This document shows, piece by piece, positions 12,501 to 25,000 of a stretch of DNA of 64,000 bases. The stretch covers positions 10,782,993-10,846,992 of the forward strand of contig JAQNBH010000010.1 of assembly GCA_028752905.1 (NCBI GenBank). Direction: 5' to 3'. The notes under the pieces are model-generated. The model was not told the origin of the DNA. It ran no database searches and saw only the letters and a list, made by a program, of their open reading frames with translations. The DNA comes from Cladorhizidae sp. MBARI D1340-BT2. Taxonomy: Eukaryota > Porifera > Demospongiae > Poecilosclerida > Cladorhizidae. The position numbers and the translations under genes were made by a program. Every line of letters begins with the position of its first letter. Within the stretch, counting starts at the first letter, position 1.

Positions 12501-15500
12501 TAACGAAAGTAACGCTCAACTTCAAGAAGTTCCCTTTGCTCATGGAGTTCTAAACCAAACTTCATAAAAGTTAGATATAATCTTCCCAACAATGTCCCTC
12601 ATCTACACCAAACTTTTGGTAAAGATCGCAGGAACAAATTTTTGTTTATTTCAGTTCAAAGGTTTGTAACGAAAGTAACGTAACGAAAATAACTTAAAAG
12701 TAGTGGAAGGTAAGCTTGTAACGAAAGTAACGTAAAATTAGACATATGTACATATGAAGATGGAGATCTGGCACAACTATTAAGGCCATTAACATTGCAA
12801 ACAGGTCGCAAAGACGCCCGAGCAACTACTCATGCTGGCGAAAAGAAACAATCACGCCATTTGGTGTGTACGCTGAAAGAGACTCGTGGCCTCTCTTCGG
12901 CACAGTACCCCGATGTTCAGATTTGACTTACAAAGTTCTAAAGTCTACCCACCTCATGTCCTATATTCAAGTCTGACTCCACAGAATGGCCAGTACCACG
13001 AGGACATCATACTTGCACTTGATGCGTTCCACAAGTTGGAGCCAGCATTGGAGAAGTATAGTTCTAAAACCCCAGACAGCTGGGTGTGCAAGAACCCTAA
13101 GACAGAGTGTTGGCTTGGCAAATGCGAGGAGTGGAGAACGGCCAGCTCTTCCTGGAGCAACATGATTTAGTGGTGATGGTTGAGAAAGCAGTGACCTGGT
13201 TGACACGGGGAAAAGACGGCAATGAAAGGTTGCACAAAGTCCAACATGAGGGGATAACAGAGGACCTCAAACAGCACATTCTCAAACTCTTTCCCAGTTC
13301 CTGATCCACAGCCTTGTAAAGCGAGCTCAAGCCGAGAGCTACAACATAGAGCATGCAGATGTAGAAGCAACTTCTCCTGACTTCAACAAATTTCATGCAC
13401 TACTTCAAGTTGACTTTTCAGAGAATTGTGAGTGCACCTAACAAGATGAGATACAGTCAGCACATTGGGGCCACAACCCTGTCTCTCTGTTCACCTACTC
13501 ATTGTGGTACGGGGGAGAACACCACAGTGGTGTCATCTGTTCAGATTCTACTGATCACTCGAAGTGGTCCATCCTCCCATATATGAACAATCTCCTTAGC
13601 CGACTACCAGATGATATAACTAAATTGTCAATCTGGTCCGACGGGTACATCAGCTCAGTTCAAGAGCCGATTTATTGTAAATGCCTTGCAGAAGCTTGAG
13701 GAGGCACATGGCCTCAGCATCACCTGGAACTTCTTTGCAACTTCGCGTGGCAAAGGCCCAGTTGATGGGACTGGTGGCAGTGTAAAGCGGCATGTCCACA
13801 ACAGGGTGAAGGCATGGCAGGTGCTTGTTAGGGATGCTTCATCATTCGCTGCAGCTGCATCTAATATGATGACGGTGGAGGTTACAGTGATGAATGAAGC
13901 AGATATCAACAAGTCAAATTATGACATGGGCTTCACGCAGGATGCATCTCCAGCAGTAGCTGGAATACGTGGCTATCATTGCCTGCGCAATATTGACGGG
14001 ATGGTCGTACACTCTCAGCTGACACAGGAGTTTTCTTTCCCAAACCAGTTTCTTTCCCAAACCAGCAACAGAAGAAGCAAGACATGGAGATGGAGGTGGA
14101 CGTTGGTGAAAATTTTATAGTATCTGAATTCAAAGCTGGAGAGTTCTTGGCAGCAGGGTACGATAGGAAGGCATGGATTGGCGAGGTGGTACAAAGCTCC
14201 CCTACTCATGTTGTCATCACATTTATGAAGAGTTGCGGGCTGAATAGGTGGAACTGGCCTACAAAACATGACCGACTTCCAGTACCCAGAAAGGACATTC
14301 TCTGCAGACTTAGCCCACCAGCTCCTATCAGCAACTATAGCCGGTTTGTTACTCTCAGTGACAGTGATGAAAAGGAGATAGTTAAATGTCTTGAGGAGTG
14401 GAGAGGAGTGGAACATAACTAACTAAATTTGTGACCAAACTTTCAGATCAATATTGTACCACCCCCTCCTCACCCCCACCCTCTGCCACCTCATGCACCT
14501 TGCAACCTTTGTCTCACCCCCTCATTCATGCAACCTTGCAGTCCATCTTGCTGCACCCCCTCTCCCCCCACACACAGTGATGTTTTGTACATTATCTTTA
14601 TGTAAATATAAATGAATTTAAACTTTTAAGTAATTTGGTGTTGGGATCCAATAATTATGTATAAAAGTGCAACACATTCCCATCAATACTTGCATCAAAA
14701 GGAACGTAACGAAAGTAACGTAACGAAAGTAACAGTCACTTTTTAGCATAATAGTGATGTCCACCCATTATGGTTGAACATGTAACAAATAAACCAGGGG
14801 AATTGATAGTCAACTACATTCTGTAAGACATAATTGAAAATCAAAAAAATTGAAGGAGCCTTTTTTCTAGGATTCACAAACGAACTTTGAAGACAATTTT
14901 TCATGTCCAAAATTCGTAACGAAAGTAACGGGCACTCATTAATATCTAGCTGCTAGACCGTTTGGAATTTTTCAATAAAACCTGGCGTGCAACAAGAACT
15001 AACTATGTCTTTGATAAACAAACTTAGTTTGGGTTGATAAGTTGATGCATGCCAGAGTGACAGGTTGGACAAGCTGAAAAGTCGTAACGAAAGTAACGCT
15101 GACCTGGCCCCATAGGGTTCCTCATCACATAGCAGCTTGTAGGTCTTGGAATCTCCATCAGAAATAACCGACGTGTAGCGGAGCTTGTATTTCTGCACAG
15201 ACCGTTTCCAAATTGTGAGGGCTCCCTGAGATTCCATCGCTGACGATGATCCACTATAGTTCGACTCGCAAACTGCTTGATGCTCCTCCCACGAGTCCAA
15301 GAATTCCTCGGACGACTCATCCAGGTCGCGATGAGCTGGCAGTATTTGCTGAGAACCTCAACATCAAGGACTTTTCCTGTATCCCAGGAAGCGATCACAA
15401 CTCCATAGAGGGACTGGAAGCCTCGCCTGGACCAGGTGCCATCACAAGTGATGGTAATATCCATCACTTCATCCTCTGGCACATCCTTGCGTATCTCAGC

Positions 15501-18500
15501 AACTGCAGTAGCCAAGGACACTTCTCTCTCTATCAAGGAGGCAGCATTCAATTTGTGGTTCTGAACTGAGAAGGCACGCTTTGTCATTGGAGGCAACCTT
15601 CCCATCAAGCCACAGAAAGTCTCCATACCAGCCCTTCCCGTGCCTATTGCTCTCATCGAAAGAACAGACTTGGTGTTGACCTCCAAATCCTTCTTGGAGT
15701 AGGGGCCAGTGATGGCAGAACACTTGCCACAAATATGGCACGAGATTGATAGCATTGAGACTAATCCCCTTCTCTTAGTCCTGTCTTCTGAGATGGTAAG
15801 AGGAGAGCACAACAACTAAAGGAACTGACCGCTCACTGAAGACTTCCCAGGCTGATCAGGTGAAGATCCTTAGCTGAAGCATCGACCTGAACCGAAGTAC
15901 TGGGCGCTTCAAGCGCTATCTTCTTTGTACTTGCTGTTTGCACCGCTATCGGAGGTTCTGCTGAGCTAGACAGCCTAGAATCATCTTGAGAAATCTCTGG
16001 CCTCCCCATGAAGCGATTGGGGTGCTTATGGCTAGGGCTAGGGCTAGGGCTAGGGCTAGGGCTAGGCTGATGGTAGAACGAGCTTTCTTTGCCAAACGGT
16101 TCATCTTCGAGACAAAAAAAACGATCGTTTGACTTGCATGTGCAGTAATTGAAATTCATGTCTGAGACTGCGCAGTGACTATGAATATGGGCAGCAAACG
16201 ATGGGCTTTATTTTGACTCATATAGCTATTCGGTAGCCATAGCGGTTACGGAGATATGATCGATCCAACTTACCTGCGTTCTTCAAACATCATCTGTGTG
16301 ATCCAAATGAAAGATGTAATGAGCTGCATGGATAAAATTCTCTGTATCTTCAGAATGGAGCTTCCAAATGCTTCCAGATTTGTAAACTACTAGCTAGAAC
16401 AGGTGGTGAGTGGTATTAGAGGGCTAGGGCTAGGGCTAGGGGCAGGTATGTAGGTACATTATAATGTATCAAACAAAAACAAAATATTTTTTTTTTACAA
16501 AAATGGTATACCACCCCCATAGCACTCTGGGGGACACGACAGGTTTCAGGAAGGAGGGGAGGGGGATGGGGGGTGGGGTGGGGGGAGTAAAACCAAGTGG
16601 GAGAGCATGGATGTGGGTTAGAGGGAGTGCCTGGGAATAGCAAAAAGGAGTGTCATGTGCCTGCCTAAGATGATTCAGCGAACATGCATACACCGACATA
16701 TGTATGATACATGTTTCAGCATACATGCGTACACTGACATACATGTATGTATGATACATGTATCAGCATACATACATACATGTGTACACCTACACATGTA
16801 TGATACATGTACCAGCATACATGTGTACACCTACACATGTATGATACATGTACCAGCATACATGTGTACACCGACACATGTATGATACATGTACCAGCAT
16901 ACATGTGTACACCTACATATGTATGATACATGTATCAGCATACATGTGTACACCTACACATGTATGATACATGTACATGTGCATAGGAGTGTTTATAGAC
17001 AATAAAACCCTTTCCACACTGCACTTAAAATATGCATTGGGTCAGAGGCCATGCTGATGTGTGTTCGCCGTGTCCAGACTAGCAAAAAATAAACCATACT
17101 AAGCAAAATCAGCAAAAATAGTCAGTCAAAATCATATACTGAAGCTGTAGTTGAGATCGAGTTTGTTTCTGCGTCCTTTTCTTGCTGTCAGTTACCTGGG
17201 AAAGATTTGCTGCAGAGAAGAAAGAGGAGAGAGCTGAGGGAAAGGCAGAACCAACGGAGGTTGAGGCTGCATGAACTTCAGAAGTCCAGATGCAGGAGTA
17301 TAAACATAGCAACAGTTCTCTAGCTATGTAGCTAGCTACTCTAGCTAGCTAGTTTGGCCGCAGGCTACAGATAGTATATAGCTAGCTCCAAAGTTCCCAA
17401 CTGCAGCATCACGAAGATGCAAATTCTTTTCAACGCACACTCGCGTAGTTATTTGAACACTTTCGTTGGTTGGTCTGATTCACATCCAACCACCGACAGT
17501 ATCGAAGTGGACCAGAATAATGCACATTATTATAAATTCTAATTCAGTGTGCACGCGACCTATGCCATTGGCTTGTGCACAGGCCGTTGCCATACATTTG
17601 ACATCGGGACTCCTTATGTCGTAAAATGAGCGTGATCACCACACCCACTCCACACCCTTGGCATGAGCAAGAACAAGCACACACATGGCAGCCAACCTAC
17701 ACCACCGTAGCTGTGTGGAGCCACAAATCCCTATAATTAGAGAGACTTCTTCTTACAGAGTAAGCCATCAGGATTGAGAAGGTTTAATGAGTTTTACGCT
17801 TCTGTGATGAGGGCTGACTGCAAGGTGGGGCTTTGACGGTGTTGCATTATAGAGCCCATTGTGTGACCATGTGTGAACATGCTAGGTACTCCACAGGCCA
17901 GGCACAACAGGAAGTTGCTAAGTACTCCACAGGCCAGGCACAACAGGAAGTCCCTAGGTACTCCACAGGCCAGGCACAACAGGAAGTTGCTAGGTACTCC
18001 ACAGGCCGGGCACAACAGGAAGTCCCTAGGTACTCCACAGGCCAGGCACAACAGGAAGTTGCTAGGTACTCCACAGGCCGGGCACAACAGGAAGTCCCTA
18101 GGTACTCCACAGGCCAGGCACAACAGGAAGTCCCTAGGTACTCCACAGGCCAGGCACAACAGGAAGTCCCTAGGTACTCCACAGGCCAGACACAACAGAA
18201 AGTTGTTAGGTACTCCACAGGCCAGGCACAACAGGAAGTTGCTAGGTACTCCACAGGCCAGGCACAACAGGAAGTTGCTAGGTACTCCACAGGCCAAACA
18301 CAACAGGAAGTTGCTAGGTACTCCACAGCCAGGCACAACAGGAAGTTGCTAGGTACTCCACAGGCCAGACACAACAGGAAGTTGCTAGGTACTCCACAGG
18401 CCGGGCACAACAGGAAGTTGCTAGGTACTTGCTAGGTACTCCACAGGCCAGGCACAACAGGAAGTTGCTAGGTACTCCACAGGCCAGGCACAACAGGAAG

Positions 18501-21500
18501 TTGCTAAGTACTCCACAGGCCAGGCACAACAGGAAGTTGCTAAGTACTCCACAGGCCAGGCACAACAGGAAGTTGCTAAGTACTCCACAGGCCAGGCACA
18601 ACAGGAAGTTGCTAAGTACTCCACAGGCCAGGCACAACAGGAAGTTGCTAAGTACTCCACAGGCCAGGCACAACAGGAAGTTGCTAAGTACTCCACAGGC
18701 CAGGCACAACAGGAAGTTGCTAAGTACTCCACAGGCCAGGCACAACATAGGAACTCACTTGTCTGTTCTGCATGACAAAATCCACGGAGGAGCCAATCTC
18801 AATGTCTGACTCCGCGTCTTTATTCAGCTCGCTGTAGTGAAAGAATATCTGCGGGGAAGAGGGAGGGGGAGTGGAGGGAGGAGTGGAGGGGGTGTGGAGG
18901 GGGGAAGAGGGAGGGGAAGTGGAGGGAGGAGTGGAGAGGGGAGGAGGGAGGGGGAGTGGAGGGTGGAGGGGGGTGGGTGGAGAGGGTAAGAAAGACGGAG
19001 AGGAAATGGCAAGAGGAACAATAGAGAAAGCTCCATGATTAGGCTGTACCGTCACATGACATCAGTACAAATTACATGACATCAGTCACCAATCACATGA
19101 TCTGTGCAAATAACAGGACACCAGGTATCATTGGCATGGCAACAGGGAAACTAGTCGCATGAACTCGGGCACAAATCACATGACATCAATAGAGATCACA
19201 TGACAGCACTCACATCCTTGACCATGTCTGCTCTCTCAATGAACCCAAAGGAATCCTTGAGAGTCTTGACCACACCCTCTATGACCTCCACCTTGGCAGA
19301 CTGCACGAGACGTACCAGCCTGGCACGCAGAGCTCCAGTTCTATGCATACACATGTGGATCATGAATAATTCATCTCACAAGGGAATGTTCAAGGGGAGA
19401 CAGTTGCATTTTTGGGGGGAGAATGACCCACATGCTTTTTTTATATTTTTTTACCGCTTTATAACTCCATAGATTCCGTAAACTTCATGTTGTGGACTTG
19501 ATATATAGCTCAAAAGATAGGTCTCTCTTTGTGCTCTCTGTTGATACTAAAATATTTTTCATAAGTATAACTATAGCCAAGTTATGGAAGCTACAAGTGG
19601 AGGGACCCTCAAAAACATGAATGCCTGCAACCTCCACATAAATAACTTCAGATTGCAAAGTGCTAAAGATTTAAAATTAGCACCCGTGGCTAGAGGTAGT
19701 GTTTTCATTAGGTGCTAAAACGCAAGTATGTGGTCAAGCGTGTCGGTGGAAAATGAAAACTCTTATTTTCCACCCTAGCGCTTGACTGCGTACTTAAATT
19801 TTAACACCTAATGAAAACACTCATTGCATAGAGTAGGGCTTCCTCTAGCCACGGGTGCTAATTTTAAATCTTTAGCACTTTGCAATCCAATCTGGAGATA
19901 TTTATGTGGAGGTTGCAGGCATTCAGGTTTTGAGGTCCCTCCACTTTAGGTCTAGTAACTTGCCTATAGTTATACCTATGAAAAATATTTTAGTATCAAA
20001 AGAGAGCACACAGAGAGACCTATCTTTTGAGCTATATATCAAGTCCATACCATGAAGTTTGCAGAATCTACAGAGCTCTAAAGTGGTAACCATAAGTTTC
20101 AGGGGGGGGGGGGGAATAAAAAAATGCAACTGTCTCCCCTTCAACATTGGGTGCCAAGCAAAGGTGTGTGGCTAACTATGGGAGGAAGCTAGGGTTAGGG
20201 ATGTATATATTATCCCAAGCAAAGGCAACCCACGCCCAGACTACATATATGGTAGTGATCCAACGCTCTACAGCCAGTAATCTCCCCAGAGCAAGGTGCA
20301 TCGGCCGATAGGCCTTGCCGTTGTATTACAGTTCAAGGTTCATTTTTGTCAAATTGATGACACAATAAAATTTCATTTATACGTATTGTGGGTGTGGTTG
20401 GTGAAAATTTGCAGCAGTCCTAGGAACACATTAGCGCCTGTCGCGCGAGCGAGACTTCCTGAAGCGTACAAGTGCGGACGGTGGTGTTCCTAGTAGAGCT
20501 CAAATAAGCACAGGAAGGCTGGCATTGATTTAAAAGAAATGGAGAAGTCTCCCTGATGTGGAGGACGGGTAAGGTGTGGCGTGTTCCCTCTGATGATAAC
20601 ATAATCGTAGGCCTAGGAAGGTCGCCATCGGCCGAGCGACATGGATCCACTTGCCTCGCACGACTCTAAGGCAGAGCTCAGTGAAGCATGCGAAGAGTGA
20701 GTGCTACATCATGCTAGCTGACTGGGATTTGGGGAGATGGTGCAGTGTCTAGGAGAGGTTATAGCTTAGCCCTCACTGTCCACCTGAAGAGTCGCCTTAT
20801 TTTTCCTCCCTCTTGGTAGTTATGGAACCATTTCTTCCAGAATCATCATTATACACAGCACACGGCAGTTACTTCACCCATGAAAAAATTATATTCACTA
20901 TTATAACATGAGCCTTCAGGCTCCAGTATAATTAGTAGAATATGATGTCAATCGTATTATGTACTGCTCGTTGCATGATACTGTACTGATTCATAGCTCT
21001 TGTACATGTAACAATATTAGTCTAGTCCAGTACACCTCCTGCAACCTGTAAACACAATACTGAATACAAGACCCACAAAACAGACCATCATGGTTTATTA
21101 GTCCGCTACTCCCCCGATAACGTGCCAATATCCCTTACAAAAATCCCGTGGAAAATACTGACGCACATGTGCACACTCGTTGACTGTCTTCCTCCGTCTC
21201 TGCAGCAGACCTTGCTCTCCTCCTCGATCGGCCCTTCCCGTTTATTTTAGCTCGCCAAGCTCATCTCGGTTCCTTGGTTTCTACCGCCCGCTTGACTCTT
21301 CCCACTCACTTCTTGCCCCATTTTCATCCTACCTCCTACCTGGTTTCCAGCGTTGCAATGAACTGTCTTTTAGCAATGCAAGCGAGCATGGTACTACTAA
21401 TGAGGATGACTGACCACACATCAGAGATCCTGGAATCAGGGCCAGGGCTAATTTAGGGCTAGGGCTAATTTAGGGCCAGGGCTACGAATATTCTAAGGAT

Positions 21501-22002
21501 AGGGCTAGTGGCATTCTAGGACTAGGGCTAAGACTAGGGCTAGGGTATTCTAGGGCTAGGGCTAGAGGTATTCTAGGGCTAGAGGTATTATTGGGCTAGA
21601 GGAATTCAAGGGCTAGGGCTTGAAGTATTCTCGGGCTAGGGCTAGGGACATTCTCACACTATGGATACGACATTGTAGGGCCAAGGGACATCTTGCAGTC
21701 CCAATTTGAGACACTTACGCAACTACGTACCCCAAGGGTCCAGGCCGTCATCTCCAGTAACATCCTAGCATAGCCAGAAGTGCCCCGAGTCATCGCGCGG
21801 AATTCCCATGCAAGCTCATGACAGCACTAGACATCCACACAGACTCAATGCCACACCTCCCCCCCCCACCCACTTGTCCTACCATATAATACCTCTTATT
21901 CTTGGCCATGTAGAAGGAGACCTCATCTCCCTTACGGATCTCTCTTTCGTCATTGACGTCAGTGAAAGAATACGGAATAAAAAAAAATTCCTGGAGGTAA
22001 AA

Positions 22003-22037
<35 letters not shown>

Positions 22038-25000
22038 GTCACATGCCATCAAAGCATATGCACAGGCTAAAGTATTAATTAAATATATCTCATGAATATT
22101 CATGTGGAGCCCAGCCTCCTGTTTGCTTATGAATAATGCATGACTAATGGGGTGCGTGTAAGTCAGATGTCCACAGGATGTGATGGTCTGTCTCTCAGCA
22201 AGCAATTTATACAAACGAGAAGTTTGCCGACGCAAATGCTACCCTATCAATGACCTTTGATTGCTAGGGACTACATGCAATCTGTAGCGAGGCAGAGGGG
22301 GTTATAATCGCTGGGTTCTTATTGTCACCTTCATACTGCGCACCTGCAGCAAGTGCGAAGGTGACGGGTATATCCTAGAGTGTTTTTTTTTACGGGGAAA
22401 TAAAAGTTTCGAGGTTTTCTCGGACTTGATCCTAGAGTCCGAGATGCGAAAACTGAGGTCTGGTAAAGGGTTGCAGTAACTTCGAAAATTATTTCGCAAA
22501 ATAATTTGGTTACGGCAATCCTCGAAACTTTAGCTCGTGGACAAACAAGCGCTGGGTGGTACTTATGTAGGTGTCAAGGCAGGTGTCAAGGCACATCAAA
22601 GGCGGCATGGCGTACACCAACCGTGCCATATTTAGACAATGACAATCCACAATCAGGTCTTGTTTGTGATCCTTAACGAGTTTTTAACGCTAAATACAAT
22701 CATTTGATTAAGCTGTTTTTTAAAGTTTTAATTGACACATGCACACACACACCCTCCCACACATCCATCACACATACATCACACACATCCATCACACACA
22801 TACACACCCACCCACACATCCATCACACACATACACCCTCCCACACATCCATCACACATACACACCCTCCCATACATCCATCACACATACACTCCCTCCC
22901 ACACATCTCTCACACATACACACCCTCCCATACATACATCACACACACACCCTCCCACACATCTCTCACACATACAAACCCTCCCACACATCCATCACAC
23001 ATACACACCCTCCCATAATCTCTCTCACGCCTATACACACACCCTCTCTCTTTACTTGCTGCACCTTGCTTTGGCTAGACTCACGAAGCATGCAAATGCA
23101 TGTACCCCGGTACCTTGGTAAGGACAGTCTCGTGAGGACGAGGATAATAATAATAATAATATAACCTCCAACTCAAAAAAAAATTGTCACGGGAATGTCA
23201 AAACAAGCATCAGGTTAGTCTAGCACACATGCTCCGTGCATGCATGCGACATGTGTGTAGCATGTTGATGCTCTACATGCTATCACAAGGTCCTGCACTT
23301 ATCCTGGGAATTACTGGCCAGGTCTAATTCTAGTATAATCTCTCCTCAGGTTGATATTGAAGTGTTTATCCTGGCCAGGTCTAATTCTAGTGTAATATAC
23401 TCAGGAGGTTGATATTGAAGTGTTTATCCTGGGAATTACTGGCCGGGTCTAATTCTAGTGTAATCTCTACTCAGGTTGATATTGAAGTGTTTATCCTGGG
23501 AATTACTGGCCAGGTCTAATTCTAGTGTAATCTACTCAGGTTGATATTGAAGTGTTTATCCTGGAAATTACTGGCCAGGTCTAATTCTAGTGTAATCTAC
23601 TCAGGTTGATATTGACGTGTTTATCCTGGGAATTACTGGCTGGGTCTAATTCTAGTGGTAATCTACTCAGGTTGATATTGAAGTGTTTATCCTGGGAATT
23701 ACTGGCCGGGTCTAATTCTAGTGTAATCTACTCGGGTTGATATTGAAGTGTTTATCCTGGGAATTACTGGCCGGGTCTAATTCTAGTGTAATCTACTCAG
23801 GTTGATATTGAAGTGTTTATCCTGGGAATTACTGGCTGGGTCTAATTCTAGTGTAATCTACTCAGGTTGATATTGAAGTGTTTATCCTGGGAATTACTTG
23901 CCAGGTCTAATTCTAGTGTAATCTACTCAGGTTGATATTGAAGTGTTTATCCTGAGAATTACTGGCCAGGCCTAATTCTAGTGTAATCTACTCAGGTTGA
24001 TATTGAAGTGTTTATCCTGGGAATTACTGGCCAGGTCTAATTCTAGTGTAATCTACTCAGGTTGATATTGAAGTGTTCATCCTGGGAATTACTGGCCAGG
24101 TCTAATTCTAGTGGTAATCTACTCAGGTTGATATTGAAGTGTTTATCCTGGAAATTACTGGCCAGGTCTAATTCTAGTGTAATCTCTCCTCAGGTTGATA
24201 TTGAAGTGTTTATCCTTGGGAATTACTGGCTGGGTCTAATTCTAGTGTAATCTACTCAGGTTGATATTGAAGTGTTTATCCTGGAAATTACTGGCCAGGT
24301 CTAATTCTAGTGTAATCTACTCAGGTTGATATTGAAGTGTTTATCCTGGGAATTACTGGCCAGGTCTAATTCTAGTGTAATCTACTCAGGTTGATATTGA
24401 AGTGTTTATCCTGGGAATTACTGGCCGGGTCTAATTCTAGTGTAATCTACTCAGGTTGATATTGAAGTGTTTATCCTGGGAATTACTGGCCGGGTCTAAT
24501 TCTAGTGGTAATCTACTCAGGTTGATATTGAAGTGTTTATCCTGGGAATTACTGGCCAGGTCTAATTCTAGTGTAATCTACTCAGGTTGATATTGAAGTG
24601 TTTATCCTGGGAATTACTGGCCGGGTCTAATTCTAGTGTAATCTACTCAGGTTGATATTGAAGTGTTTATCCTGGGAATTACTGGCCAGGTCTAATTCTA
24701 GTGTAATCTACTCAGGTTGATATTGAAGTGTTTATCCTGGGAATTACTGGCCAGGTCTAATTCTAGTGTAATCTACTCAGGTTGATATTGAAGTGTTTAT
24801 CCTGGGAATTACTGGCCGGGTCTAATTCTAGTGTAATCTACTCAGGTTGATAATGAAGTGTTTATCCTGGGAATTACTGGCCAGGTCTAATTCTAGTGTA
24901 ATCTACTCAGGTTGATATTGAAGTGTTTATCCTGGGAATTACTGGCTGGGTCTAATTCTAGTGTAATCTACTCAGGTTGATAATGAAGTGTTTATCCTGG

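Larger units (their letters stand above)
11340..16165 (-). mobile_element. Mutator-like DNA transposon remnant, split by a second transposon
   Basis: Minus-strand coding remnants at 15115-16165 and 11340-12138 together read along a Mutator-like transposase. They are separated by an inserted element at 12143-15110. The whole sits in CSDE1 intron 9722-18758, in the same orientation as CSDE1. Terminal inverted repeats of the Mutator element itself were not identified. Frameshifts in both parts and the insertion make it non-functional. Confidence 0.88.

Noticed and set aside
17794..18809. Several 100-200-codon frames ([12 protein letters not shown] and [12 protein letters not shown] repeats)
   Set aside because: By-products of the 36-bp array inside a CSDE1 intron.
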